A stretch of DNA of 64,000 bases, taken from positions 1 to 64,000 of the forward strand of contig JASAND010004008.1 in assembly GCA_030248195.1 (NCBI GenBank). Direction: 5' to 3'. The position numbers and the translations under genes are program-made. Below, piece after piece: positions 34,540 to 47,430 of the stretch. This stretch comes from Trissonchulus latispiculum. Its lineage: Eukaryota > Nematoda > Enoplea > Enoplida > Ironidae. Numbering within the stretch: the first letter of the stretch is position 1; each line of letters opens with the position of its first letter. The notes beneath the pieces are model-generated. The model was not told where the DNA came from and did no database searches. It worked only from the letters and a program-made list of their open reading frames with translations.

Positions 34540-36640
34540 TTTATGTGAATGGGTTTGAAATCAGGATTGAAAGAATTGAAGAAAAGTGCCAGATCGGTGT
34601 TTTTTAAGTTTGGTCAAACGGACAGAATTAAATTCAAAATCGATGATGTCTATCATGCTCTGTAGTGCTCTGATTGCGACAATGTCTCAAATATTGACAG
34701 TTTTGTTTTGTGTTGTATAATTTGAGGCAACACTCCCTGAGGTTTCCCTGGAGTACCGGGTTTTGTTGAGTTTAGTTTTGTTCATCGAATCAACCAGCAA
34801 TTCAGTGGTACCGGAAGTCTTTCTTGACCATCTTGTTATATTCGAAACACCTTGAGATTCAGATAAGATAAAATATTTTGGTTTCTAGAGTGGTTTTGGG
34901 CTGGGAGAGACCGAATGTTTCGCCAGTAGTGTCAATTGTCTTGGTGTGACTTTGTCGTAAAACGGTCATTAGTCAGCAATTGCTTTGAATTAGAAATGTC
35001 AAATATCCGCTGATTCCGGAAAATTTCTTCTAAATGTACTTTTCTTATAGATCGTGAAGTATAGTTCTGCTTACTACTGTGGCTTACTATCAGCATGTTA
35101 AACAATTTTAACGAAAATTATTATTATCTAAAATTAAATATCTAAATTATTAGAGAATTTATACCTAATTTAAATCTTTTTATCTGGGTCACATGGCAAT
35201 GAAATCTACTTCAATGGATACTATATATTTTTCTTCCAAATCTCTAAGCTATTTTGTTCCTTTTTTGAACCATTAGTCGGCTAAAACTGGCCTTTCTGGG
35301 AGGTTACTGGGTCTTAATTGCGTCTAGAACGTGTCTGGCACACTTGACTTTTAAGTAGCAGTCTTGGGTGAAAGTTTGTAAAAAGTCTTTTCAATGCTAC
35401 TTCAGTCTACTTAGGACTATCTTCCAATGTTTACCTTTCAACTGCCGTTAAATCTATGTCTCCAAATTGACGCAAAAGACTTGACTTTCAGTTTTTTCCT
35501 AGTTTGGCAACATTTTTTGCGAAAATTGCTTGGCACTCGAAAGTCTTGATGAAACTGAAACCAGGAAAGGATTTTGATTTTTTGCAATGTATTTGCAATA
35601 TGCAACGTAAAGCACAATTAAACCTCAGTTCATGCTGCACTAGTGACTGGATTAACTTTGATTTGAAGCAAATATCACACAGCAGTATCACACAAAGCGA
35701 ATGTGGATTAGAGATCTCTAGGGCTTGCAAGCTTTACGTTTACGCCTTTTTGTTTCAAAAACAGCGAAGCTAGTTCTGTCCAACAACTAGCAGATTTAGT
35801 TTCGTTCCCTGTGCCTTCTATATGTCTTTGGGTGCTACAGAAATAAAATTCCGCGGTTCCAGTTTCTCCTACATTCTTGGCAGGAGTAAATTTTGTTACT
35901 TGCGACTGGTTAAGCTCTATCCAACCCACACACTCTTATGTATTATGTACTCTTGACTAGATAGTAAATATTTTTCTGTAAATCTGACAGAAAAAATCAT
36001 CATTTTGATCAGTTCATCGACTTCAGTTAGCAACAATAGGGAGAGGTTAAATGTGGAGCAGTCGTGCAATTTAAACTGAAAAAAGTTTTATTGTGGAAAA
36101 TAACCTCATTTTACACCGTTTTCGCTTTGGGTGGTGGCTCATAAAATTGGCCCTTCGAGTTTACAGAAAATTGGGAAGTTTTTCGTTTTGATTAAAAAAC
36201 ATTTTTGCTCAGGCTTGAAATGTTTGAAAAATGTTAAAAAATAGTTCACTAAACTTGGTCAAATTTCACAATTTCAGTTTTTATGCTTTTTGTTATGGCT
36301 AAAACTTTCCGTTTTTATTGCTAATTTCTAACCACAAAAGTTCTCCTGTTGTCAAAGTTTTCCTTATTTGTTTATTGAATTTATTTTTTTGGCAATTTTT
36401 GTTGCAACAATATAGCAGTAAGTACAGCTTTTATAACCCGAGTTTCAAACTGCTTCCACGTCAAATTTTGCGATTTTTCGAAAACGAATATCAGGCCAAA
36501 TCCATTATGCCTCTTGTAGTTTTAAGAATAATTATTACTTCGTTGTTGTTGTTGGTATTGAAGACTTTCGGTAAACTTTCCACAACAAGACTAAACCCTT
36601 TTCTACGTCCATTGCGATTTGTTTGTTTGTAAGACAAGTT
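34540..36640. other. Noncoding stretch with a solo MITE end
   Basis: CACACTCTTATGTATTATG followed by TACTCTTG at about 35929-35955 is another CAAGAG-family end. No gene is supported; the ORFs at 35488-35773 overlap on both strands without domain signals. Confidence 0.35.
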
Positions 36641-36649
36641 TGAAGCACA

Positions 36650-36880
36650 GTGGTGTATATAGTAGTGGTAAACTTGTTTGAGTTCGGGCCAGGAGAGACG
36701 TGGTTCAATCCCCGGCTGGGCTAATTCTTTACTTTCAATGGTGAGTGAAAAGCTGAACCTCCCTCTTCCCTTCTCTCTTCTAGGTCCTGGTTTCGTGGGT
36801 ACGAGAGTGCCTGACGCCTCCCGTTCGGGCTTGTCCTCGGTTTCTTCTTGGTCCACCATCCCTGATAGATGCGCTACATA
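36650..36880 (+). repeat. SINE-B copy 4
   Basis: Weak A box (GTATATAGTAGTGGTAAAC), B box GTGGTTCAATCCCCGG, body TTCTTTACTTTCAATGG and the complete 3' module (GTGCCTGACGCCTCCCG, GGTCCACCATCCCTGATAGA). Confidence 0.75.
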
Positions 36881-38590
36881 GAAGCCACCCAGGTTTGAGC
36901 GGGAAAGTATAAATATAGATATCTAGAGCGAAGCTGTAGCTATTAACTTTAATGCACCTTAGGCATGTAATCAACACTAATTTTTGTTTTACTCAACAAA
37001 AGTTCATACCTCCGTCTCCGTGAGCGGTTTTGAAGTTTTTTATCAGCAAGCTAGGTTTTTGTTCAGTTTTCACGATTTTTCAGCGTTTTGCCACGTGAAT
37101 GCTGCAGAAACTGTGATTTTAATCCATAAATTTCGGTATTGCGGTTAGTTTAGTTTCCAACAGTTTAAAAAATTAGTGTAAGTTTTAGCCGGAAAAGGGC
37201 ATTTTCACTACATCCTGCGTTAAACATTACATCAAAAGATGGATTTTCAGTTGAAAAATGACAGCAAAATTAGTGTTGCATTGTCTACTAGTCAGTTCTT
37301 ACCCTTCAAAATCTGGCTGACGTAAGCTTTAGTCAGTTACAAACTTTTACAAACTTTTGTAAAGGTCAAGTACATTATTTGAGAACTGTAACATCCAAGA
37401 CAACAATAGTGCTCAAAATATATCTAAAAAGTTAAAAAACAAAGTTTCCTTTGTGCAACTCCTGAAGTGGTTTTAATTTCAGTTTTTTTAGGTTTTATCG
37501 GAAATATTTCGTCTGCATCAAAACAAAAAACTAAAGTTCACACTGTTAACTTCAAACTTGAGTCTTAGTCTCTTTTTCGACAAAGTCAATCATTAGACAT
37601 TTTGAGTAACCCTTAATTAGTTGATTTCATTTATTATATTAAATTTATTACTTAAAATTTATTAATTTTAATATTTCATTCAATATCTACTCCAAAAAAT
37701 CTAAAAAGTAATGCTTGAAAAGTGAAACTTTTTCGGAAAATTTCGAAAGGTTCCTTTCAACTTAATGTTAGTGCTGTCTAAACCGATTAGAGTGGGTTTT
37801 CTTAAAGTTCGCACGTGTAAGTGTCAGAAACATGGTGTTAGAGACACCGTTAGTTTCTATAGACGTTTTTTTCCAACTAGGTAGTAGTGATTTCATAGAA
37901 ACCTATAAAAACTAAATGTGCCAGGTTTTGCTCGACAAAAAGCGCCATAAAATATCCATAATCTATTGGCATAAATTGTAGGTTTTCGGGGAAAAGTTGG
38001 TTTTTTCTTCCAAAGTTTGCACTGCAAAAAATGCGTCAAGGTTGTGCAATTTTCAAGCCTTGAACACACATTATTTGTTACATAACATGGGGCAGTTATG
38101 GGGCCGCTGATTTATTAGCGCTTTCCGTTCTGTTAGTATAAAGTTTCTTCTTAAATTTGTATTAAACTTTTGCATATAGGTGTTTTTAGTCTATTAAGTT
38201 GGGTTGGGTTCTGGGCGTTTCTAAGTTTTAGGGTGTATTTTCTAGAATTTCGTTTTCAAATTAATTTTATTTGTAATACAGATGTATTTTCAATTGTTTG
38301 AATGCTTTTTCAAGTTAACAAAATTATTGTAACGTTACTACTTTTTTAGCGAACTTTAACGATTGCACAAAATTTATGGGCACGATTAGTGTTGCTGCAC
38401 AAATAAAATATATTGGACTTGAATGCTATTTGCACTGAATGCTATTTGCACTGAACGTTTTAGAGTAGTTTAGTTATGTCTATTTTAGGAGGTATCTACT
38501 GAATAATCTTTCATTACCAAGATTCTCCCGATTTGGCTTTAGAATAAAATTTATCGTCATCTTTCCATTTTTATCGTGGTGCCCAGTACT
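36881..38590. other. Noncoding stretch, nothing recognised
   Basis: AT-rich sequence with no long ORF and no repeat partner that I could find in the window. Confidence 0.35.
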
Positions 38591-38599
38591 AATTATGTA

Positions 38600-38925
38600 G
38601 GTTATCAAAGAGACCTTTTATATGCTGCTCTCCGTGGTCCGCAGAATGGCTGACAAGAGGCGGAGAGACTAAGGTCACGGACTGAAAACATGGCCCCCAA
38701 GCAGATCTGACGTGCGGTTAAGGGCACCTTAGCTCAACGCTAAGGAGGCCGCAGTGACACACACACAGGGCAACTGAGATCTAAGCTCCAGATAACAATT
38801 GCCCCCGCAGATCAATAGTGACTAGGCTGGCTGAAACCTGTACACCCGCTCGGAGGGTGTGGGACGAAAAAGTCTTAATCAGATGAAGTGAAAAAGAAGA
38901 AGAAGAAGAAGAGAAGCAATACCGG
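38600..38925 (+). repeat. Probable retroelement 3' end with (AAG)n tail
   Basis: A GC-richer block ends in GATGAAGTGAAAAAG and (AAG)n at about 38893-38913, the form of a non-LTR retrotransposon or SINE 3' end. It contains a small hairpin CCTTAGCTCAACGCTAAGG. No second copy is in the window. Confidence 0.4.
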
Positions 38926-40630
38926 AGGAGAGAAGGGATGACCGAGCACTCAAATAGGACAGTTGTGAAAATCTGCCAGTACTTCAGACATTTTAAATAA
39001 TTGCAAGATTATATCTTGGTGAAATGACTTTAGCCAGATTGAGAAGCTGCAAGTGACACAAGGGGACCTTTTTCACCCCTCATGTCAATCGCTGTTCCCA
39101 ATCCAGAAATAATTTCCTATTATTATCTTTCCATCCCATACTTTGACAGTAAACTGTTAAAATTGAACTAAGGGCTAATTGTAGAGGAACTTTGCTAAAT
39201 ATTCCTTGCAGTCCCACTTGGTCTGCTGTTTTGCTTACTTTTGTGCATATCATTTTTTCCAAAAAGCAACTTCGAGTCTTTTGTCGAAATATGCACATTA
39301 GTTTTAATGTCAGCTTCATCATAGATAGCTATTTTCATTTTTATGAAGTGATTAAATTTCTTCACTTGTCCTAAAAATTTGATAAATTTCTTAATTAAAT
39401 CATGCTAAAATTTAATTTTTTGGGCTTAATTTGCATTTAAAAGTTAGCATAAATTCAAAATTTCAAAATCTCAGATTTTATACAGGTATCAATGGTGTCA
39501 ACACCTGCACCTATCGTTTGTCTCTCATTTAAAAATTTATAAATTTCATATCACTGTATACATCTGTTTTTGTTACAAAAATAGGGTTAACTTTTTACAC
39601 CAAATTTAAATTTTTTCAATCAACTCCCTACGAAGCGTTAAATGTCGTTTAAACGGCTGTTAAGTTTTTAAACTCATTTTAACCGTTTTAGACATTTGTT
39701 ACTGCCAATTCACTATGAGATAGGTATCACTTTAATCGTTTGAATTTCATCAAAAGCCAACAAACCCATGTCGCAGAGTAAATGTTTTGAAAATTCTGCT
39801 ATAGAATTGAAATTGACCTTAATCGAAAGCATATTTGATCGTTCATTCATAATAATTGTTGTAATAATTTTGTAGAAAAAATTAGGTACGGTTCGCCTAG
39901 CAATTTTACGATTTGAAGACTCAGTGTAAAACTGTAGACAGATTTGAAGTTTAAAATTCATCTTTTACTTGCTACAGAAAAGCAAAATTTCATGGATGTC
40001 TACCCTAGTATTCAGGTTTCATAGGACAAGGCGACTTAGATAAGAGGTTTTTGTCTTTTTACCCCCTCCCCGCAGCTCAAAATTTCTAGAAATTGACCAT
40101 CGAGCTTTCAAGCCCTGCAAAAAGTGTTTCATTTGATATTTGGGTTGTCAAAGGGATGAGCTAAGAGGATATATCTAAATTTTTTGCTATAGAAATGTTT
40201 TGGATTGCTTCACAGAATCAAAATCTGAAGTCAGTTTTCGTTCCAGTTTTCTGTTGGTTCATTATACAAACTTATGATTTATGTTTGAGGTTTATGCTTA
40301 TATCAAATCGGTGAAAAGCCAAATTGAAAAGAATTCTGATTCCTGCTCATCCCTACTACTGCTGTTAAATTAGGATCAAAATAAAAAATTCAAACAATCA
40401 AAGGTGCAGTCACTCCCGAATCTAAAAAATCTATTTAAATTTTTTAATTTTGAATTTAAATTTTATATCTAAATCGATTTAAAAAACTGAAGACTTCAGA
40501 GCAATCGCAAACATAGCCATCCCAACTCTATTGGTCTAATTTTAAAAATTTTAAAGCCTTCTGAGCGTGCTTACTATTAATTAATAATTAATTAATTAAT
40601 TAGTTATTAATTGGTTGACTTTGTTGCTTC
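38926..40630. other. AT-rich upstream region of the DnaJ gene
   Basis: Contains a TTAATTAA-rich tract at 40575-40612. No promoter element could be assigned. Confidence 0.35.
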
Positions 40631-40640
40631 AGATTCATGC
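40620..40640 (+). promoter_or_regulatory. 3' splice acceptor next to the DnaJ start codon
   Basis: TTTGTTGCTTCAG ends at 40632 and the start ATG is at 40641. An out-of-frame ATG at 40637 precedes it. This fits a 5'-UTR intron or a trans-splice site. Confidence 0.5.
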
Positions 40641-43600
40641 ATGACCAGGCTTCGGTATTATCACGTGCTCAATTTAACCCGAAGTGCTTCCGCAGACGAC
40701 GTTAGAAAGGCGTAAGTTAAGTCATTGCCATCTTCTTGATGAATCCTCTTTCGCGCGATTTGGCTCTCTCCTGTTTCGGACTAAAACGTTTGCCAATAAT
40801 GAAAGGGCTTATAAATAACTAATTTAAATTTAATTAATTCAATTCAATAATTATTTTAATGGCTTGTATTCTTCGTGGATCTTCCGGCGGGCCATTGTTT
40901 TGTTTCGAAACCAAATTGAGTATATGTGTATTGTAGTAACATTCAGCGTTTGGAAATGTGCAGCTCTAGCTTAGCACCAACAAGGGGCCAGGGTTGAAAC
41001 TCTTGGTTTCGGTCTCGGTCTCGGTGAAATCTCGGTATCTCCCAACTCTGCAAGGGGCCCCTAGTTGAAGAGGTCACGAATGCTCAATGTGACTCTTACT
41101 TTAAGCCTCCTCAACCCTCCAAAAACGAGAACGCTTCAGAAAAGTGTAAACCTTGGTTCTACACCCTCCTTCCCAGCCCTTTCACGAAACCAGCAGGAAG
41201 TCTACCTGCAATCTCATTTCCTGCTGCCTCCCACTTCAAAGAGGGCCAGTAATATGCTTTGCCGACCCTACAGCTATTCGCATATTTTAGTATAACTTTC
41301 TTTCTTTCTTTCTTTCTTTATTTCTTTCATTTTCTTTCTTTCATTTCATTATTTCCTTCTTCCCATTTCTTCCAATTTCTTGGTTTTTTTTCTACTAAAG
41401 ATGATTGACAGACGAAGGTATAAAGTTACACTCAAAGATCAAATCTGTGCCTCGGCCTGTTTGACGGAGTAGAATTATGTGCCTTAAGTTGTTGCTAACT
41501 TGAGAAAATGAGGATGTCCTCACAGAAGCAAACTAAGCAGGGTGTGTTAAGGTGGTGATTCCTTTTGGGCACATGTTGTTGGTTGACGGTACAAATCAAG
41601 ATGAAATTTGATGAGACTTTCCAAAATAAGGTCTTTTAGCATTCTAACACCCTCCCCGCAATCCCACGTCAAAACTTCGACGTCTCCGTTCTAAGCAGTT
41701 TTTGCCGATTTTTGACATTTGAACAGTAGCTGTATAGCAATGATTATATTCATTCGAAAGATCTTGTTGCGCTCTACATGTTTGGTTTTTGAAGCACTTT
41801 CCAGCTAGGCTCCGAAAACTAAAGTTAGGTTCACTGTATTCATAAGAAAGACAAAATGTTAAGCTCCATTTCGATATAAAAATGGCTTCTTAGCTCCAAG
41901 GAATGAATTAGTAATAATGGTTCATAGTTGATGTCTCCAAAAGGAATCACCACCTTAAGAAGACAAACTTAGCTAGATTTCGAAGATGCTGGTGAGCTGG
42001 AATTAAAGAACGAAAGAAAGTTGCACGTCATCAAGTACCCGAAAAATTTATGTTTCTAAACATTCCCCAGAGTGCCACGGTATCGGTAGGATTCTTGCCG
42101 ATAATCACCACCTTAAGTCAATGGTTGATGTAATTAAAAGTGACAGTTGTTTAATTAATGACAAAGTTTAAGATTATTCAGTGGACAAATTTATTTCATT
42201 TTCTCCAGTTTTCTTCTTATTTTCTTTCTTTTCTTTCTTTAATTCTTTCCTGTATATACTTTCCTAGAAGCGATATTGTGCACAAACGTAAGAATAGGAC
42301 TCTTACCGTATAAACGGTGTGCGGTCTAAACATTGCTTGAACAAACAACAAGACTTTCAGTCATGGCTTTTCTATTTTAGATACTTGAACTTAGCTTTAA
42401 AATGGCATCCTGACAAGAATATAGAGAATCGAAATGAGGCCGAGGAACGGTTTAAGGAGATAACCGAAGCCTATCAGACGCTCTCTGACAGTAAGTCTGA
42501 CTCAGACCGAAAACCGAAATTCACATGAACTCCGAAAGGTGGAAATTTACGTAGAAAGGATATGCTTATGTAACGAAAGCAGGCATAGGAAAGATTGATA
42601 AGCCTGATATGGGAGTTCAGCTGATGGTCCCGTGGTGTAGTTGGTTAGCATGTCTGCTCCGGAAACAAAAGGACGGAGGTTCGAACCCCGGCTGGCCCAA
42701 TTCTTTACTTTCAGTGGTGACTGAAAAGCTAAGATTCCTTCTCGTCTCTCTCCTAAGTCTTAGTTTCATTTCGTGGGTACAGTGATGCCTGACACCTCCC
42801 GTCTTGGGCTGGTCCTCGCTGTAATGTTGATCTACCAGTCTTGGTGGTAGCGCAACACACTCATATCCGCTAAACCAGCAGGACAAAAGACCTAGGGGAG
42901 AGAAGGGAAGAGAGACCTGTCCTTCATTCAGAATTGAAAGTAAAGAATTGGTCCAGCCGGGGATCGAACTACGGCAATTCAGAGCCCGGGACAGACGTGC
43001 TAACCACAGGGCCATCATTTGATCTCCCATACCATCTTTTCTATCCCTGCTTCCCTTACAAAGCTCTGGTGGTGTAGTGAATAGCATTCCTGCCAGTAGA
43101 CCTGGGGCCAATTTCATAAAACTTGAAACTTGCAACTTGCATGTGCAAGTTACAAGTAAAGTGTTTCATAAACCCTCAAGTGGTACTTGCGTACTTGCAG
43201 TTAAACTGCAAGTTGCAAGTCCGCAAGTTGCAAGTTGTCCGCTAACACTTGCGGTCAGAATCTGTTTCATAAAAATCGTCAATACACGCAATTGCAACTT
43301 GCACTTGTAGTGCAAGTGGTTGAATGAATTTTCACTGAACAAATGGAATAACATTGCTATAACTTTTCTTAATTTTAATCATTTTTGGAGAAATTTTAGG
43401 TCAATGCTCTTTAGATTATGTCGTAATACAGTGTGAATTTCAAACAATTTCTTTAATTTTTTAAAGTTATATGAATTTTCAAATATTTTTGGTCAATTTT
43501 TCAAAGATCAGCTACTTGCTAACTTGCACTTGAACTTGCGTTTACAAGTTGTCAAATATTGCAACTTGCTTAGCTAATTTCCGCAAGTAGCAGGAAAAGT

Positions 43601-46600
43601 TTTATGAAACACTGACAACTTGAACTTGTAGTTCAAGTGCAAGTGCAAGTTGCAAGATTTTTATGAAATTGGTCCCTGATGTTCTCCGGAACGATTCCCG
43701 GCGAAGCCAAGTCTTTACAACAGTGTCACTTTGGGGACTGGCCGAGACGAGATCTAACTTATGTTGGTACTAAATTAAGCTGAGCGGTCGTTTCAAATGG
43801 TTTTGGGGAAGAATGGTTGAAGAAAATGTCGAGTGCTGGCTGGATTACACATTTAAACCCGAGATCAAGATTTCCGTAATAACGGCGGGTTTAGCCTTAT
43901 GACGATAGTTGATAGTTTCTCCATTATTGCTTTTTCTTCCATATTTCCCTTTTCTTTCTCGAGGGGTAGTGCCAACTTAGAACGTATGCACTTTCAAGGG
44001 AAGGGGGATGCTGGCACTGAATTATTCCAAATCTAATTGCCCAAGGTGGTCTACAAGGCTATCAGGACCTCCATTAAGTCCACCGTAACGCAGGTTTTGT
44101 GGTAATTCCACCCGACGGGCGGCCACCCCTTGACAATCTCGGTAAATTGCCCAGGAGGGATTTCTAAATGGGTTACTAGAGCTAATTTTTGCAAGCACGA
44201 GACTTGACATGATCCTCCACTTATAGCACAGTAAGAAATCACTGCGCTATCAGAGGCTCATTTATGTAGTTGAGGATTTCTGAAAATGAAAATGGCTAAA
44301 GAGGACTTGCATTACTTTGAATTTATTGCAGGCCCGTGCAATCGCGCTTTTGCACGCGTTTTGCCGCTATTCTCCTTAGAGATAGGTATGCACAAGTGGA
44401 AAGTAAAATTGTCCAAGAGACAAGAGAATAAAGTAATTTTAAAGCATTTAAATTTAATCGCTATAGTCGCTGCAAACTATAAACTTGAAACGCTTCGAAC
44501 AAATATTGTTTTACAGAGTCGGTCGCCATAATTTAATTTTCCCATGGGGTTTGGTCGTTAGTGAGTAAAATAACACACAGTTCTCGATATAACAGAGATT
44601 TATAGCAAGAGAAAATTTCTTAAAAATCAGCAAACTTAATAAATTTCCCAAAACGCGGCCCTTCTAATCCGCGACAGACGAGATAACCACTACACCACAG
44701 GGTCATCAGCTGAACTACGATATCAGGCTTATCAACCTCGCTTAGCATATAATTGTGTACCCTTGCTGAGACAAAGTTTACTCCTAAAGTTTCACTTGAT
44801 GCTTAACAGTTGGTCAACATACGGCCAACATTAAACTGTTGGCGAATTGAAGAAAAGTTGAATATATTTAAGTTTCCAAAGTTGATGCAGATTATTAGAA
44901 TGCTAATCTTGCTGACTTACTAAAAGTAGGATACATTATGAAATTATTATATTATATTATATTATTATGTTACAAAAGTTATAATATGCCGTTTTAGCAA
45001 AAAATGCTGGAAATTCTTTAATCCTCTTCATAATAGTGTTCGAAGAAAAGCACAAGTCAAAGCGTTTTGATGTAAATTTGAAAACAAAATGTTAGTTATA
45101 TACATGCGTCCCTTTGGCAAAAAGTCGTCAAAAAGCCGGATTTGTGCTTTTACTCGATACGGTTCCGGTTCAATTTCTTCGAAATAATCTTGCTGAAGTG
45201 AAATCTGCTGAGCGATTTCGTTCAATTCGGCGCTTAGAGGGTGACACCCAATCTAACCTTCGAGCACCCATTTAGCTCACAAATCCCAGTTTTGTGCTGT
45301 ATAGGCGACGTTTAACTTTTGAAAAATTTGCAAACTTTTTAGTTCAATCAGTATGCTTTTTTGACGGCGCAAAGTGACACGCGACAAAGTTCTTCATGCA
45401 GTCATTTTTGTAGTATTACATTGTCTTCAGTATGTCATAAAGCTTTTTTTGCATATCACTGAGTTTCATTTGGAGCAAACGCGGCGTTTTTTTCTAAAAT
45501 CATCAAAATTTTCAAATTTGTTAAAACAAGCAGCCTCTGCTCGGCCTAAGTTTACCTATTCGTCAGAAAAGTCGAATTTTTGCTCCTAATACAGATGTCA
45601 TAAAACTTAATTTGCGCTGCAATTTTAGAGCAATCACCGCCAAGCGTTTGCACCGCGCGCACCGTCACCAATTTCTCTGCAAAAGTTTCAAATCGGTCGT
45701 TTATTGTAAACCCCTTTTTTGGCTCAAAAAGCTATTTTCTGTCGCAAATTTTATAATTTAATTTGCAAAACAATTATTTCTAAATGTCACATAAACCAGC
45801 CCCAATACTCTTGTGTAAATATTTCCCCAATAAAATCGCCCTAGAAGGTCATTTGATGCCGATTTTTGCCTGCACAAATTCTACTCATGCATCAAAAATT
45901 CGGCTGATAAACCACATTTGTGTTTTGACAAATTTTGACAGATTTCCTGCGCAAGCCTTTTGTCAAATAGTTTTTGACAGCTGCCATTTGGACTCCTCCA
46001 AAGCGTTAGATGGCCACTGGTGGTCCATCCTCTGTTAATAGTCCTCAGCAAGGTAATATTAAAACCGAGCAGAGTTTGTACTGACTGCATTCCGTGGCTC
46101 AGTGGTATTGCATGGCCAAGGGCAGGGAGAGCCAATGACGACGGTTGTACTCTGTTTCGGACTAAGGCTTTGCGTTAGTGACTGCAGGCAAGAGTGCATA
46201 ATTGCACTATATATTAGAAGAAGAGTAAGCCACTAGAGGGCTCCTCTTCTTGGCATTGCGTAACGGTGCTCCGACCACAATACGCGAATGTTCCCCCGTT
46301 TGGTGGGGGGGTAGCTCTGTTCGACAAAGCATACCCCCCTCCGTTTGGTGGGGGGGTAGCCGAGAAGAGGTCCCCGTTTGGTGGGGGGGTAGCCAACAGC
46401 CAATCAGATTGCAGAAACCCCCCCTCCGTTTGGTGGGGGGGTATAGCAGAGGATTACGGTAGTTTTTGTTCTATTCGAAAATGGGTCCCCGTTTGGTGGG
46501 GGGGTAGCCAAAAGAGGTCCCCGTTTGGTGGGGGGGTATGCAAAGGGGTCCCCGTTTGGGGGGGGGTCGCTAACAGCCAATCAGATTCAGCCAATCTCTG

Positions 46601-47396
46601 CCTGTCTTGACGACCCCCCCAAACGGGGACCCTTTTCTGCCTACCCCCCCACCAAACGGGGACCTCTTTTGGCTCCCCCCCCTCCAAGCGGGGCCGAGTG
46701 TTTGCTCCCCCCCCGCCAAACGGGGAGGGGGTATGCCTGTCGACCCCCCACCAAACGGGGGAACATTCGCGTATTGTGGTCGGAGCACCGTTACGCAATG
46801 CCAAGAAGAGGAGCCCTCTAGTGGCTCACTCTTCTTCTAATATATAATAGAATTATGAACTCTTGCTGCAGGCAGGCGTTTTTCATTATTTCTTTATGAC
46901 TAATGTATTGGATAATCTAAGGAACCACTTGTCAGTCCGTTCTTTGAGATTTAAGTGCCTCCAACCGCACTGCACTGTACAATGCAGGCTGTTTATTTGG
47001 AGTTGCCTGCCCTGGCCGAATTAGAATTCCTGTATATGGACGTATTTTCTCGTTTCAAAATGCTTAAGCTGTCCAACTCCGAATCAGTGGGTCAATGATT
47101 CGAATCCCCACTTGACCTAACGTTTTTGCTCACCCTGTTAAGCTACAGTCGTTAAGTTTAGTTGGTAGGGAAACATTGAGTCTTTCACTTTCCTTTGGCT
47201 TAAGTAAATCCTCATTAACTTTGGATATGGTAAATTTAGATTTAGAAAGAAAAGGAGGAACTCTTTGAAGGTTAAACAGTTAATAAAAACACCACCTTCC
47301 CAAAACATTTACAGTTTCACTAATTTCCAGAAACATTTCCTTTTTCAGATGACAAAAGAACCAAATACGACATTTTCGGAGAGGAATCTCAGCGCT

Positions 47397-47430
<34 letters not shown>

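Noticed and set aside
46290..46765. CRISPR-like array of short repeats
   Set aside because: The units occur in both orientations inside a TIR element, spacers are irregular and self-similar, there are no cas genes, and the DNA is animal-like.
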